In this document: positions 41,959 through 53,659 of the stretch, piece by piece
Position numbering within the stretch: position 1 is the first letter of the stretch
How the letters are laid out: each line of letters begins with the position of its first letter
NCBI RefSeq assembly: GCF_958450345.1
Contig: NC_088784.1
Location: forward strand, 41,168,278-41,232,277
Direction: 5' to 3'
Origin: Calliphora vicina
Taxonomy: Eukaryota > Arthropoda > Insecta > Diptera > Calliphoridae
DNA length: 64,000 nucleotides
Notes under the pieces: model-generated
Seen by the model: only the letters and a program-made list of their open reading frames with translations
What the model was told of the DNA's origin: nothing
Database searches by the model: none
Translations under genes and position numbers: made by a program

Positions 41959-43560
41959 CATAGCTGTAACTTGTGAATAAAATACAAAATATAAATATTT
42001 TTTATATTATTATCCAAATTATTTATTAGTTAAATAAAGTATTTGTCTAATTTATTAATAATATTTATAGTTAAATTTATGCATATTTATATCTTTTAAA
42101 ACCAAATAAATTATAAATAAAATCATTTTATATTAGTTTAATTAAATTATATTGATATTTTTTTAGAAAATAGTAAAATTTTATATATTCAAATAAAACA
42201 AAGTTGAATAAAATTTAAATTTATTTCATTTAGATAAAAATAAAATCAACTAATTTCTTTGGAATATTTATTCAAACAAAACACAAAAAATTATTGAATA
42301 GAAATAATTCTATAAAACTTTAGAAATATTTTTATTTCTCACAAATTTGAAACAAATAAATTTATTTTTCCAAAAATTACTGAATAGAAATAATTCTAAT
42401 AAATATTAAAGAATATTTTTATTTCACAATAATACTGATGTAAAATGTCTTCTGATTGTATTCTGAGTTGAAAAGGTTATTTTCGAAACGAATTACAAAT
42501 TTTTTTCAGATTTAACTTGTTTTTTCTTAGTTTGGAAATGGAAAAATTCCGGGAAATTGGAACCCTAGTTCTCTGATATCTAATATTCTATTTTTAAAAA
42601 CTACTACTTACTCATTGATTATCACTAGAATATGGACACAGATTAATGGTTTCAATTGGAGGTTTATTATTAATTTAAATTGTAAAGAACAAAATTCATG
42701 AATTATTTTTAAAAACTGTTTTTAAAGTAACTAAGTAGTTGTTCAAAATGATCGTCTTACATGGCATTCCTCCTAGGGCTATTTAATAACCCTGCAAGTG
42801 AAATTAGACGTTCAAAATATCGTTGAATTATTTTTGAGCATAGTTTTTGTTTATTTATAGCAAACGAAGGATCTTTTTTATAATCCTCGGAAGAAAAATC
42901 TTTATCATCCGAGCTCATTTTCACAAACAAAAATTTTTTTATAAAATTTTTCAAAAATTTGTTGTTAAAATATTTGACTTTATTTTCACAAATAAAATTA
43001 TTCAAAGAAAATTTCTATGAATAAAAAAGTATTCTAAAATTTTTTGTTGAATATTTAAATATTTTTCTTTTTTTTGGAGAAATAAAATTATTCAAAGAAA
43101 ATTGCTTTCAATAAATTTTATCAACAAATTTTCGAATAAGTAAAATAATATTTTATTCATAACTAGTTGAATAAACTAAATTAATATTTAATTTTTACTA
43201 TAAAAATATAATTTGAAAATAATTACATGTTTTCATATTGATTAGAACATTTTAAAATCTATTCATTATATAATAAACAAAATACAACTTATTGTTACTA
43301 AAATACAAATACTATTAGTATCATTTTATAAATGTTTATTAAAAACTTTTAAGTATAATTTATTTAATATCGTATTCTATTGAAATCAAATAATATTTAA
43401 TGCTTTATATTCTAAATAGATATATATTAATTAGTATCCTATTTTGAATAATATAGAATGATTTCAATATAAATTTATTTTTTTAAATATAACTAAAATT
43501 CAAAAATAATTAAGTTTTTGGAAATATTTTGAATAAAAATATTCACAATTTACAGCTATG
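41959..43560 (-). mobile_element. Decayed hAT transposon
   Basis: The ends CATAGCTGTAACTTGTGAAT and inverted CATAGCTGTAAATTGTGAAT lie inside an exact 8 bp duplication (ATTTTCGG), the hAT signature. The 1602 bp interior is extremely AT-rich. It encodes only the tail of a hAT transposase (42757-43005) on the minus strand, so it is a degraded or internally deleted copy. Confidence 0.88.
42715..43005 (-). pseudogene. hAT transposase C-terminal (dimerisation) remnant
   Basis: Minus-strand codons end ...IQRYFERLISLAGLLNSPRRNAM, stop, then DDHFEQLLSYFK. This corresponds to the hAT C-terminal dimerisation motif (consensus around ERLFSLAGLI..RRNRL followed by an acidic, Leu-rich helix). In the intact family the motif holds transposase monomers together. 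Here a TAA stop splits it at the point where the family has Arg-Leu-Ser, and everything upstream of about 42.99 kb, including the catalytic DDE core, is unrecognisable. The AT-rich codons match the surrounding element. The location inside hAT-type TIRs with an 8 bp duplication makes the call firm despite its short length. Confidence 0.8.
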
Positions 43561-43568
43561 ATTTTCGG
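43561..43568. repeat. Right 8 bp target-site duplication of the hAT element
   Basis: ATTTTCGG immediately right of the element, identical to 41951-41958. Confidence 0.85.
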
Positions 43569-44306
43569 AAATGGGCCTTATATGAGAGTTATGACTAATT
43601 ATGAAATTTGGTTGTGTTATTTATGTCTATATGTAAGTTATTTGTGTTGAATTTTATGTATATACCAACACTTTTAAGAGATAAAGATATTTTCGGAAGT
43701 GGGCCTTATATGGGAGGTATGACCAATTATGGACCGAAAATAATGAAATTAGGTCGTGTGATTCGTGTCTGTATTGAAGTTATTTATGTTGAATTTTATG
43801 TGTATATGCACGTGATTTATGCACGTTAAAGTGATTTTCGGATGCGGGTCTTATATGGGAGCTATGACTAATTATGGACCGATCATTTCTAAATTTGGTG
43901 ACATGAATTTTGTATATATAAAATTTATTTGGAGCAAAATTTGTGTAGATACCTATATAAATTAAATATTTATGACCGATCAAGTCCAATTTCGGGAGGA
44001 CATTTGTATGGGGGCTAGGTGAAATAATGGACCGATTTCTGCCAGTTTCAATAGGCTTCGTTCTTAGGCCAAAACAATTATATGTACTAAATTTTATCCA
44101 AATATCATCAAAATTGCGACCTGTACTCTGCGCACAAGGTTTACATGGACAGCCAGCCGGACGGACATCGTTTAATCGACTCAGAAAGTGATTCTAAGTC
44201 GATCGGTATACTTTAAGGTGGGTGTTAGACTAATATTTTTGGGCGTTACAAACATCTGCACAAACGCATTATACCCTCCCCACTATGGTGGTGTAGGGTA
44301 TAAAAA

Positions 44307-45575
44307 GATACCATTATTTATCAGGCTTTATTTGTTAACAATAATGAAGTCAAAAATCTTAATCAAATTGTCTGCGACACATTATCAATTGAGTGTTCGA
44401 TATTAACAATTTTTGGTAAATTCGTGTTAATAGAATATTTTTTTGCTTATTTTATTACGTTGATTTAATTAAATTAATTTCAAATCTGAAAAAAAATGTT
44501 CACAGAAGTATATTGAGGGAAAGATCCAGACAACACTTTAATTATATTTTTTTAAAGTTCGAAATATATTAAGCAATCCAAATATTTCTCTTAGTAATCA
44601 TGAAAAAAATATGAAAAAATTGTTATACCCCCGCTTAGCATGTGCATGCCTTGCTGTCTCAATGACGACTAAACAAAAGTGAATAAGAATATGTGTGTTG
44701 TTAGTCAGTGCGAAAGATCTATGAAATAGGTACCATTGGACTAAGTACTACTTCAAATTGAGTCATTAAATTAAACATACTAAACTTCGATTATTATTAA
44801 ATAATTATCTGAAAACCAAAAATATATCAGTACAGTTTGACATGTTAGATTTACAGTAAAAATCTCTGTCACAAAATATACAAAAAAAAATGTTGTGAAC
44901 TTTTTGAATAAAAAATTTTGGTTAAAGTTTGTTGTAATTAGGAAATTAATTTTAAGACGATTTGAGTGGAACTAATTGAATAAAAGGCTCTGAAATATTT
45001 TTTAGTACAATATGGAAAATCTAATTTATCAATCCGACCAGATACAGTTTGATCAAAATCATAATTTTAAACTTGTTTTTGGGTTTTGACTTGTAGATCA
45101 AATGCCAAATAATAATCAGATTAGTTAATCTAAAAATAAAAATAATCTGACGAGGATCAACTTTGATGTTCTTGCGTTATTGTTTAATATAGCCATACAT
45201 AATGTCAGAAAATTAATAAAAAGCTGAAAATAAATTGGAAACAATCTAAAACGCTAATTTAGACAAAAAATCTTTTTGAATAATATATTTTAAAGTCTCT
45301 TAAATCATCCTTAGAACTGGAAAGATTCATATTTGTATGTTTTCCTACACACATATATATCAGCTGTTAGTACTTTCGGATTTATTGCAGAGATTAAGCC
45401 GCCAATATTGGATGCATAAAGTAGCAAATATAAAAATAATTAACAACCCAAAAACAACATAATTTAATCTCCAGTCAAAACCCCGCCTGAAGCCATCATA
45501 ATCACATAATGCTATTTGCAAATAAGTTTGTGTATGTTTATATTGAGTAACAACTATATTTTAACAAATTGTATA
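44307..45575. other. Gene-free stretch, nothing recognised
   Basis: AT-rich, without ORFs over 60 codons outside the repeat border, tandem repeats or matches to other blocks of the window. Confidence 0.5.
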
Positions 45576-46188
45576 AAAAACAGGTAAGAGAGCTACATTC
45601 GGCTGTGCCGAATATTATATACCATTCAACAAATTATACTTCAAAATACTAATTTTAAATATTTTTAGGTAAACAAATTTTTTTTTTCAAAGCTGTTTCA
45701 TTTTTTGGAAAAAAAAATGTTCGAATTGTTATTTTAATTTTTTTTTTTTAAATATTAAAAAACATTTTTTTGTTTCTTAAATTTTTTTTGGTTAAAAAAA
45801 AATCGGGTTAAAAAATATATGGTCTTATATATGTCGTTGGAAAGGTCTTTGAAATATCTATCATTAGATATCCATATTGTCTATATTAAATAGGTCAAAA
45901 ATCGAGGTTGTGCTGGTTTTTTCCTCATATCTCAGCCATTTGTGGACCGATTTTGCTGATTTTCAATAGGAAACTACTCGAAAGCATGTCTGACTGAATT
46001 ATTGAAGATTTGGATATCGAAGATATCTGGTGTCTTCAGAAAATTGATTTCATCAGACAGGCGGACATGGCTTAATCGACTCCGCTATCTATAAGGATCC
46101 AGAATATATATACTTTATAGGATCGGAAAATTATATTGTGGAAATTACAAACGGAATGATAAACTTGTATGTACCCTTCTCACGAAAG
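45576..46188 (-). mobile_element. Mini-me-like element, type B (copy B4)
   Basis: AAACAGGTAAGAGAGCTAC, perfect hairpin ATTCGGC-TGT-GCCGAAT, body, core CAGGCGGACATGGCTTAATC, and distal sequence ending CCCTTCTCACGAAAGG without the full foldback. Confidence 0.8.
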
Positions 46189-46975
46189 GTATTTGATTTG
46201 GGACAGAATCAAAATTTTTTGGAAATAAATCTGGCATTTCTAAACGGCTGGTTCGGTCGTGGGCGTAGCCAAGTATTAAAATGGGCCATACTTTTGAACA
46301 GATTGGACTCGAATTTTTTTTATTAGTTAGACAACTAAATTACAAATAATTCAACAGATTTCAAATAACATACAAAAGCCACATGTTCTATAATCCCAAA
46401 GCTGGGATCAGAAAACAAAAAGCAGCTTTGGAAACATTGATGTGTTCCCTATTTATCGCCAAATTTTTAGGAATTGCGGGATTGCCTTTGACCTTTTGAC
46501 AAGTTTTTTTTACACCTTGTTATTTATAATGACAAACATAAAAACGTTAAAAAATTTCATTGAGTTTCGATAATAAATAAAGATTTTATTACATATTACA
46601 TATTTATTGAGTTTCTAAAACTAAAATTTGTATCAAAATTTTAATAGGATTGCAAATATTAGGAACAATTTGATCCACATTTATTCCGATCTATAAGTTA
46701 ATTTTTGGTCTCTCAAAAAAAATTTCAAGTCAATATCTCAATTAGATTCAAAAATATGCCACAAGTATGCCACCGCAATCCTATTAAAATTTTGATATAA
46801 ATTTTAGTTTTAGAAACTCAATGTATATGTAATAAAATTTTTATTTATAAACGATTTTTACATGTCGAAGGTAACCTACTTTGAGCGCCATAGCGGCGCA
46901 GCTGGATCATTTGTATGGCCCATTTTAATACTCGAATACTCCTTGGCTACGCCCACGTGAAATTTTATCCCGATC
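46189..46975. repeat. 0.8 kb inverted-repeat block
   Basis: Outer segments 46256-46292 (GTGGGCGTAGCCAAGTATTA) and 46913-46957 (its inverse, with ~8 extra bases) and inner arms 46572-46655 / 46773-46852 (TTGAGTTTCTAAAACTAAAA versus inverse) fold back on each other. It sits exactly between mini-me B4 and A9. Confidence 0.75.
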
Positions 46976-47372
46976 GAAATTGGACTTTATCGGTCATAAA
47001 TGTTTAATTTATATATGTATCTCCGCAAATTGCGCTCCAAATAAGTTTTATATACACAAAATTCATGTTACCAAATTTTGTTACGATCGGTCCATAATTA
47101 GTCATAGCTCCCATATAAGACCCGCTTCCGAAAATACTTTAACATGCATAAATCGCTTAAAAATGTTAGTATACTCACAAAATTTAACATAGTAAACTTT
47201 TATGTAGACATAAATCACACGACCTAATTTCATGGTGATCGGTCCATAATTGGTCATAGCCCCCATATAAGGCCCACTTCCGAAAATCACTCAAAAATAT
47301 TAATTATTGAAATTTTAAAAGAAAAATGTTTTTGCTCTTTTACTTGACCGACCATACTTTCTTACTTGTTTT
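46976..47372 (+). mobile_element. Mini-me-like element, type A (copy A9, 5'-truncated)
   Basis: Starts within GAAATTGGACTTTATCGG, has both GATCGGTCCATAATT modules and ends TGACCGACCATACTTTCTTACTTG. The GTCY tract and 5' foldback are missing and replaced by the inverted-repeat block. Confidence 0.8.
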
Positions 47373-50360
47373 TTTATAAAACCAAACGCATGATACTTTG
47401 TAGTCCTTTCTTCAGATTTTATGCTGACTTCATTAAGAATATTTTCCCTAATAACTTGTTTAAATGCTTGTATCAGCAGACCATCAATTAGTCTTTCATT
47501 TAAAGGCCTCTTAATAAAATTGAAACGATTTTGCAATGCGGGTGGGTGTCCTTGTGTCTGCAAAAAAGGCCTTTGTGTAGGCCTATTTACTGCATCTTTT
47601 TCCAGCTGGGATATAACTAATGTGTAAGAAAGGTATGAGTAATTGAGAGATAGAGAGAGAGAGAAATTAAACGGTGTATGAATTAAATGCTTGAGTGTTC
47701 ATACAACTAGTTTTCTTCTTGTTCTTATGTTTTTCACATTTTTTTAATATCCAATGTTTCGGGCATGACTTTGGCCATTCAAGCATACTGGGGGTTTTTC
47801 GTTTAAATATTTCTTTCAGTTTTTACTTTTTAGAACAAGAGCTACGAGTACAACACACAGAAAAAAACACACTTTACACAACGTGACTGCGATGATGATG
47901 TTTAACGGGGCGATACTGTTAAAGCTTGTTCGTTTGCTTCGCATAAAGTTACAAGCCTCAACAAGCTCTTACTTGCTTTTTATTCTTTATTGTATTTTCG
48001 TATTTTTGTTTCGGTTGTTGTTGTGTTTTCATCTTTGCGAAAACCCCTTGGGGAAATTATTTTAAAGTAGATGAGGTGTTTTTTCTAACAGGCTGCAGTT
48101 GTAGTGGTAGCTACTAGCTAGTGTGCCTGGGTGTGCGTTTGTTTGTTTGTATGTGAGAGCAATTGAGTCAGTAAGTACGAGTAAGTGTAGCTAGCGCATG
48201 GATGGTTGGAAGGAGGTGGTGCACAAAATTGTTTAAATTATTTTCTTACTTTTTCATTTATTTTTCTTTAAACAATTTTTGAACAACGACAAACAAGTTT
48301 TGTAAATGTCAAGTATTCACAAGGCTGTCGCAATGAAGGACAATGGGATTCGCGTTATTGGTGTTTGTTGTAATTGCGGCTGTGTATTTTTAAACAAAGT
48401 TGACAATGAACTAAATGTTTTTTAACAATTTCACACCCTACAGTTGGTTGCTATTTAAAAGTAATTTCGCCTAATACCCATGAATGAAATATATTGACTC
48501 TTTGTAAGAAATATATCGCACACCCAGTTTAAAAGTGACACAACTCAAAATTTTAATTTTTCAGTAATGGAAAATAAATATATAGCAATTGAAACATAAT
48601 GAAAGACATTCGTGTTTTTTTTAGCCACAGTTAACGACAACAGAATACACAGATATCTTTTGTATATATAAACAAGTGTATTGTGCATAGTTTAAGCGTA
48701 AAATTAATTTTTCGGGTTTATATAACCCTACAAATTAATTTTGAGTTTTATACAAATTTCTATTTTGCTTTCTTAATCGAATTGTACCAAAAAAAAGTAC
48801 AATTGTACCAACTTTGCCTTCCCTGTTAGCAATACTTCATTGACACGATGTGATTTTTTATGTAAAGGCCTTAGTAGAGGACTTCAGAAAGTCGACATGG
48901 ACGCTACATATTTTATGCGTATTTGTTTATTCGTTTATTTGTATGAATTTTTCGTTCTTTTTGGAGATCAATTTCACTTGTTTTACTAGCTTGAGCGTTT
49001 AAAGTCCTTGTTACAAACCAATTAGTGTTTAAGTTTTGAAAACATTTAAATTTTCTCTTTCACCGTTTTTGTCGAGAGTGTGTGCTGTGCTGTGCGTATT
49101 AGAAGTTAGTGTGTTACGGGATGTTGAATGCGTCTAATTTGAATTTTAACGTGTTGTTTTATGTTGTTGTTACTGTTTTATTTTCGTATTTTCTTTGTAG
49201 TTTGGTTTGCTTGTTGTTGCTGCCTTTTGTTGTCATTGTTAAAAGAAAATTGCGTTGCACGCATTAATTTATTTCGTTATTTTTTCAAACATTTTAGAGT
49301 CCTTTAGTTAAAAAATATCAAAAAAGTTTTTGTTTGTGTTTTATTATTCTTTTTGTTGTATTTGTTCACAGTACGAAATGTATATGGAATTCTTTGCTGT
49401 TGTTGTTGTAGTATAGATAGATATTTGTTTTTGTTGTTTTTTGAGGCTTCAACTAGAACATAAATCTTTTACGCTTTGTTTCCTCTTTTTTGTTTACTTG
49501 GACATTGAATTTTGTTTATTTTTTTGTAGTTTATTGTTGATAACACAGACTGCCAGAATCAACGTGGCACACAGTACATCAGTAGTTGTAGTCGTAGTAT
49601 TAGTGGAGTTCTTAACAATTCTTATCAAGAATTATTTGAATTTTAATTTGTCTTAAACAAAATATAATAAAACAAGTACGAAACGAACATGGGCCAGCGG
49701 GCAATTTATTCCTGAATGAACGATTGAATGAATGATATAGTGAGAGTAAGTGAGTCTGTGAGCAAATTATTGTACAAATGAAAGAATGAATGAATGTATG
49801 TATTTACATAAAAACTAATTTGTAACTTATCAGTGTATAGAGTATTTAAGTTTACGGTACGTTGATACTTATCGCTACCAGAGTCTAACAACAAGTACAA
49901 ATAGAAATAGAGAAACAAATACATATACATAAACAAACACAAGTAAATATCAGTCAGAGTAGAAGTTTACTTTATGTTCTAATGTTAATTTCACAATATT
50001 CGTATGCAATACCTATAAACATCCATACAGTGTCTCTCATAAGTAGTGGACGGATTTATATGCAAATGCAATGTTTTTTGAACGTCCAAATACAATGTAA
50101 ATTATTTATCTGAATTTGTTAGGTCTTATTTTTCATTTTTTATTGATAATTATATTTTGAAGTAAACTTCAAAATGCATATTTATATTTATAAGCATATT
50201 ATCCAAATTTTTACCAAGTAAGAGTACTATGTACATTCAACAAAGTTTGTCATTTACTCCGATTATAACGTATGTTATTTAACAATTTATATAAATAATA
50301 ATTGGTTCACATAGTTTGGCTCAACATTTGTCCTTATTAACCTCAAGTGAAGAAATAGTG
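47373..50360. other. Mostly non-repetitive, low-complexity DNA
   Basis: Few transposon signatures. GA tract at 47645-47665; TTG/GTT-rich stretches at 48010-48030, 49150-49230 and 49390-49440 typical of fly intergenic or intronic DNA. 47560-47612 matches 13085-13140 (both inverted CCCAGC-type ends). An 82-codon minus ORF (47315-47563) overlaps that repeat and the mini-me end. No convincing gene. Confidence 0.45.
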
Positions 50361-50855
50361 TATAAAGTAAGAGAACTATATTCGGCTGTGCCGAATCTTA
50401 GATACCCTTCACCAAATTATACTTCAAAATAAAAATTTTAAATACTTTGTTTTGTTTTTAAAATTTTTTTTTTATTTAGCGAAAAAAAACTTTCGGTGAA
50501 AAAAAATTCGGGTTAAAAATATTTTTTTCCGATTTGGACCCATTGTAGGTCCAACTTACTATGGTCGTATATACGTCGTTGCAAAGGCCTTTGTAATATC
50601 TATCATTATGTATTCATACTGACTATATTAATGACTTAGTAATCCAGATATAGGTAAAAAATCGGTCAAAAATCGAGGTTGTCCGGGTTTTATCCTTATA
50701 TCTCAGCCATTAGTGGACGGATTTTCTCGATTTTAAATAGCAATCGAGCCGGAAGAATTGCGGAGATATTGGTGTATGAATCGTGTATGTAACTTATTTG
50801 GGGGCTTCGGAAAGGTGATTTCAACAGACAGACAGATAGACATACAAGGGTATAC
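50361..50855 (-). mobile_element. Mini-me-like element, type B (copy B5)
   Basis: AAGTAAGAGAACTATATTCG with hairpin ATTCGGC-TGT-GCCGAAT, TACCCTTCACCAAATTATAC, body, and a short CAGACAGACAGATAGACA tract at the far end. The distal foldback is lost. The 124-codon ORF at 50696-51070 spans this and the next repeat. Confidence 0.8.
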
Positions 50856-50984
50856 AAAAATATATTTAGACAAACTTCAAAATTTGGAAACTTCAGAATA
50901 TGGAAATGAGTTATTTTACAACATTTTAATATAAATTCGCGTTTATTGAATTTTCCGAATATGACCTTTATATATGAGCCATAT

Positions 50985-51050
50985 GGGCAATTCCACGAGA
51001 ATGACAACCACAACTGAAAAAACAAAAACCCTTGAAACTTTTTGAATTTT
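50985..51050. repeat. Dispersed repeat F (inverse of 40129-40195)
   Basis: GGGCAATTCCACGAGAATGA and CAACCACAACTGAAAAAACA correspond to the reverse complement of the 40.1 kb block. Confidence 0.65.
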
Positions 51051-51173
51051 ATATGAATGTGAGAAAACACTAAAATGTTACTATTTAAACGTATTTAGAG
51101 CTTGTTATAGCATTTTAAGGGCATGTAGTATGAAATGATTTTCACTCTAATTGTTTTTTTGCTATTATCAATT

Positions 51174-51356
51174 TGTTTATTGATACCGAATATATATTTT
51201 CTATTTATATTTTTAGTTTTTTTTTTTTGGTGTACTAAAAGAGAAAAATCTGTCACGTATGGTATTGTTTATTGATACCGAATATATATTTTCTATTTAT
51301 ATTTTTAGTTTTTTTTTTTGGTGTACTAAAAGAGAAAAATCTGTCACGTATGGTAT
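51174..51356 (+). repeat. 92 bp tandem duplication
   Basis: Units 51174-51265 and 51266-51356 are virtually identical (TGTTTATTGATACCGAATAT ... CTGTCACGTATGGTA), differing by one T in a homopolymer. A recent local duplication. Confidence 0.92.
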
Positions 51357-52350
51357 GTCACGTACGATATTAAATTTTATTTATTATAATTTAGTTTTTG
51401 AATAATTTTCTACCCTATGCATAAAACCATGTACATTTTAATTTACTTCTAGATTTCACTGGATCTAACATATGAAGGAATTGACCGATACAAGTAAGTA
51501 TCGATGCTTTATGTTCGATACCGGGTAGTTATCGATACTTTACTACAGATGCAGTAGGGAGTACATGTGTCGATACCCTAGTTGTATCGTTTCATTCCTA
51601 ATTATTATAAAACATTGCAAAGAGCACTAAGGAGGAAAATTTGCATGAAGGTGTCCCAAGGAAAAAAATCTTATTTTAAAAGTGATTTCGTAAAAGGCTT
51701 AAACAACATAAACATTAAATATAGTTTTGTTAAGAAACATAAATTCAATTATAATGAATGGCTTTAGTTATAGCTGGATTTGGTGTTGCATACCTGGTTA
51801 TGATTACACAAAAACATTTCACAATAATGCGCACTGGAACGTCCAACTGTAGATTTCTTATAACAAAAAGCTTTTTCTTTAGATACCCCAAGGTTTAGAA
51901 TGATCCTGATAAAATGTTTTTGTTTTGTAAAGTAGGTAAAATTCCTATTTCCATAAAGCCAATTTTATGGTCTTAATATGAAGAATTTCTAAAAATTTTG
52001 ATTTTAATTTGAAATATGTTCGATAAAAAGTGCTGACTCGAAATGTTGCATACTGGGAAGTTGCTTGGTACTTAGCAGTAGTCCCTAGAAACAATTCCTA
52101 CCATATGGAATAATTAATTCGTATTCTTTTGTATTAAAAATTTAGTTCAATTACGAAGATTCTTGAAAATTCTGATAATTTTATGAATTAATTTTTCACA
52201 CTTTTTTTGCAAAAAGTTTAAAAGATATAAATCTTGAATGAATGAATTTCTAAAAAATTTTAATGTTATCATTTATAAAATCGCTTTTGTTTTCATTGTA
52301 CACATAACAAAATTCGTATACTTATGCGAGACACTGTGCATATGTATGTA
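51357..52350. other. Gene-free stretch
   Basis: AT-rich; 51480-51590 contains several TATCGATAC-like words. ORF 51582-51767 shows no motif. Confidence 0.4.
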
Positions 52351-53100
52351 CATTAGGGTAGTCCTTATTTTGAACATTTGCAAATGCTGGACAAAATCGG
52401 ATTAGGATTAGAAGTTGTACATATTAATTGAACTCAAAATTAAATGTTGAATAAAATTCAATTAAAAACAGTTTTTGTATTTCATTTATAACTAAATAGC
52501 AAAACAAAACACAAAATATCTCAAATCCTAAATTTTACATCTTATATGTATATAAATAGGTCACACATTTTTTTGTGGTACATTTTTAAGTATGTTATTG
52601 TCCACCAATATTAATGAAGCATACATATATGGTTTAAAAGGTTTTTTCTCTAGATGTGCACAATATAAAAAAATATTTAAAAATTCTTTACATAAAAGTG
52701 TTAAAAAGCGTTTTAAAAGTGGTCAACTTTTGGCCACAAGGCGATCATAGTTTTTATAATTTTTTTAACGCCATTGTTGAGCAAAATGATTTCCAAGTTA
52801 AAAAGTATATTATTTTCCTTAATTGTTATGGTCAAATAGAATACAGAAATTGTTCTTAACAAACAAATTTAATCTATTTGTATTTGCTGTCTTGTACAAC
52901 TTTGACAATTACAAGAACATAAATAACCAATCCAAAGAAACACTCTGAAATTTATTATATTTTTAGGTAAACAAAATTATATATGTATTAAGTTGTATTA
53001 TTTAAACCTATCAATAAATGAATTAAAAAAAAAACAATTTTAATTCGATTTTCCAAAACATCAAAAATCCAAAAAACGCAAAATAAGGCTCACCCTAATG
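52351..53100. mobile_element. CATTAGGGT-ended TIR element
   Basis: CATTAGGGTAGTCCTTATTTTG and inverted CATTAGGGTGAGCCTTATTTTG bound 750 bp, with TA directly outside both ends (TGTA...TACA), suggesting a Tc1/mariner-type TA target. AT-rich and without a credible ORF, so non-autonomous. Confidence 0.75.
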
Positions 53101-53640
53101 TACATTTAGCTGTTGTATTAAATTCATTTCGCTTTATATTCTGGTTGTTAGTTGGGTGGGAAATAGTAGAAAGCAGGAGCAGACTTCATATGTCCAGCTG
53201 TTTTCACCCAGTCTTAGGTGGCTTATACAAATTGACTATTTGCTAAATAATATCTGTTAACTAGGGCAGTTTAAAGTTATTATTGTATCTGTTTTTTTTT
53301 TTAAATCTCTTTACTATGAATGAGCATTGAAGGAACAGTTTTATGTATGATTTGTTTGTTCTTATACAAATCAGCTTAGATTTGAAAACTTTTTTGTTTT
53401 TCTTCTATTTTATTTAATTGGCCATATTCTTTACGGTGTTTATAAACAAAAATACAACTTAAATAAAGAACGCTTAAACACATTATATTGATTTATTATG
53501 TTAATTAATCGTTTTGTTTACTAGATATTGTATAATTAGCTCTACTAATTATTCGTGACTTGACCAGGTGTATAAAATAAACGCACAGACTTCAATGAAC
53601 CGAAAGTATAAAATGTCATTGTTGTTCTTTAATAATCCAT
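53101..53640. other. Gene-free stretch, nothing recognised
   Basis: No repeat or coding signal identified. Confidence 0.45.
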
Positions 53641-53659
53641 ATATCCATATTCCATATAA

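Larger units (their letters stand above)
41711..44306 (-). mobile_element. Mini-me-like element, type A (A8), split by a hAT transposon
   Basis: 41711-41958 holds the hairpin end (GGTCAAGCCCGACCATATAA) and first module. 43561-44306 continues with further modules, the core AAGTGATTCTAAGTCGATCG, and the foldback TACCCTCCCCACTATGGTGG. The two halves are separated by the 1.6 kb hAT element. The continuation has three GATTTTCGGA-type modules, more than A1. Confidence 0.8.

Noticed and set aside
47315..47563. 82-codon minus ORF
   Set aside because: It begins in a repeat shared with ~13.1 kb and ends in the mini-me A9 terminus.
50696..51070. 124-codon ORF on the minus strand
   Set aside because: Half is mini-me type B body and the rest is dispersed repeat F, also present near 40.1 kb; a repeat artefact.
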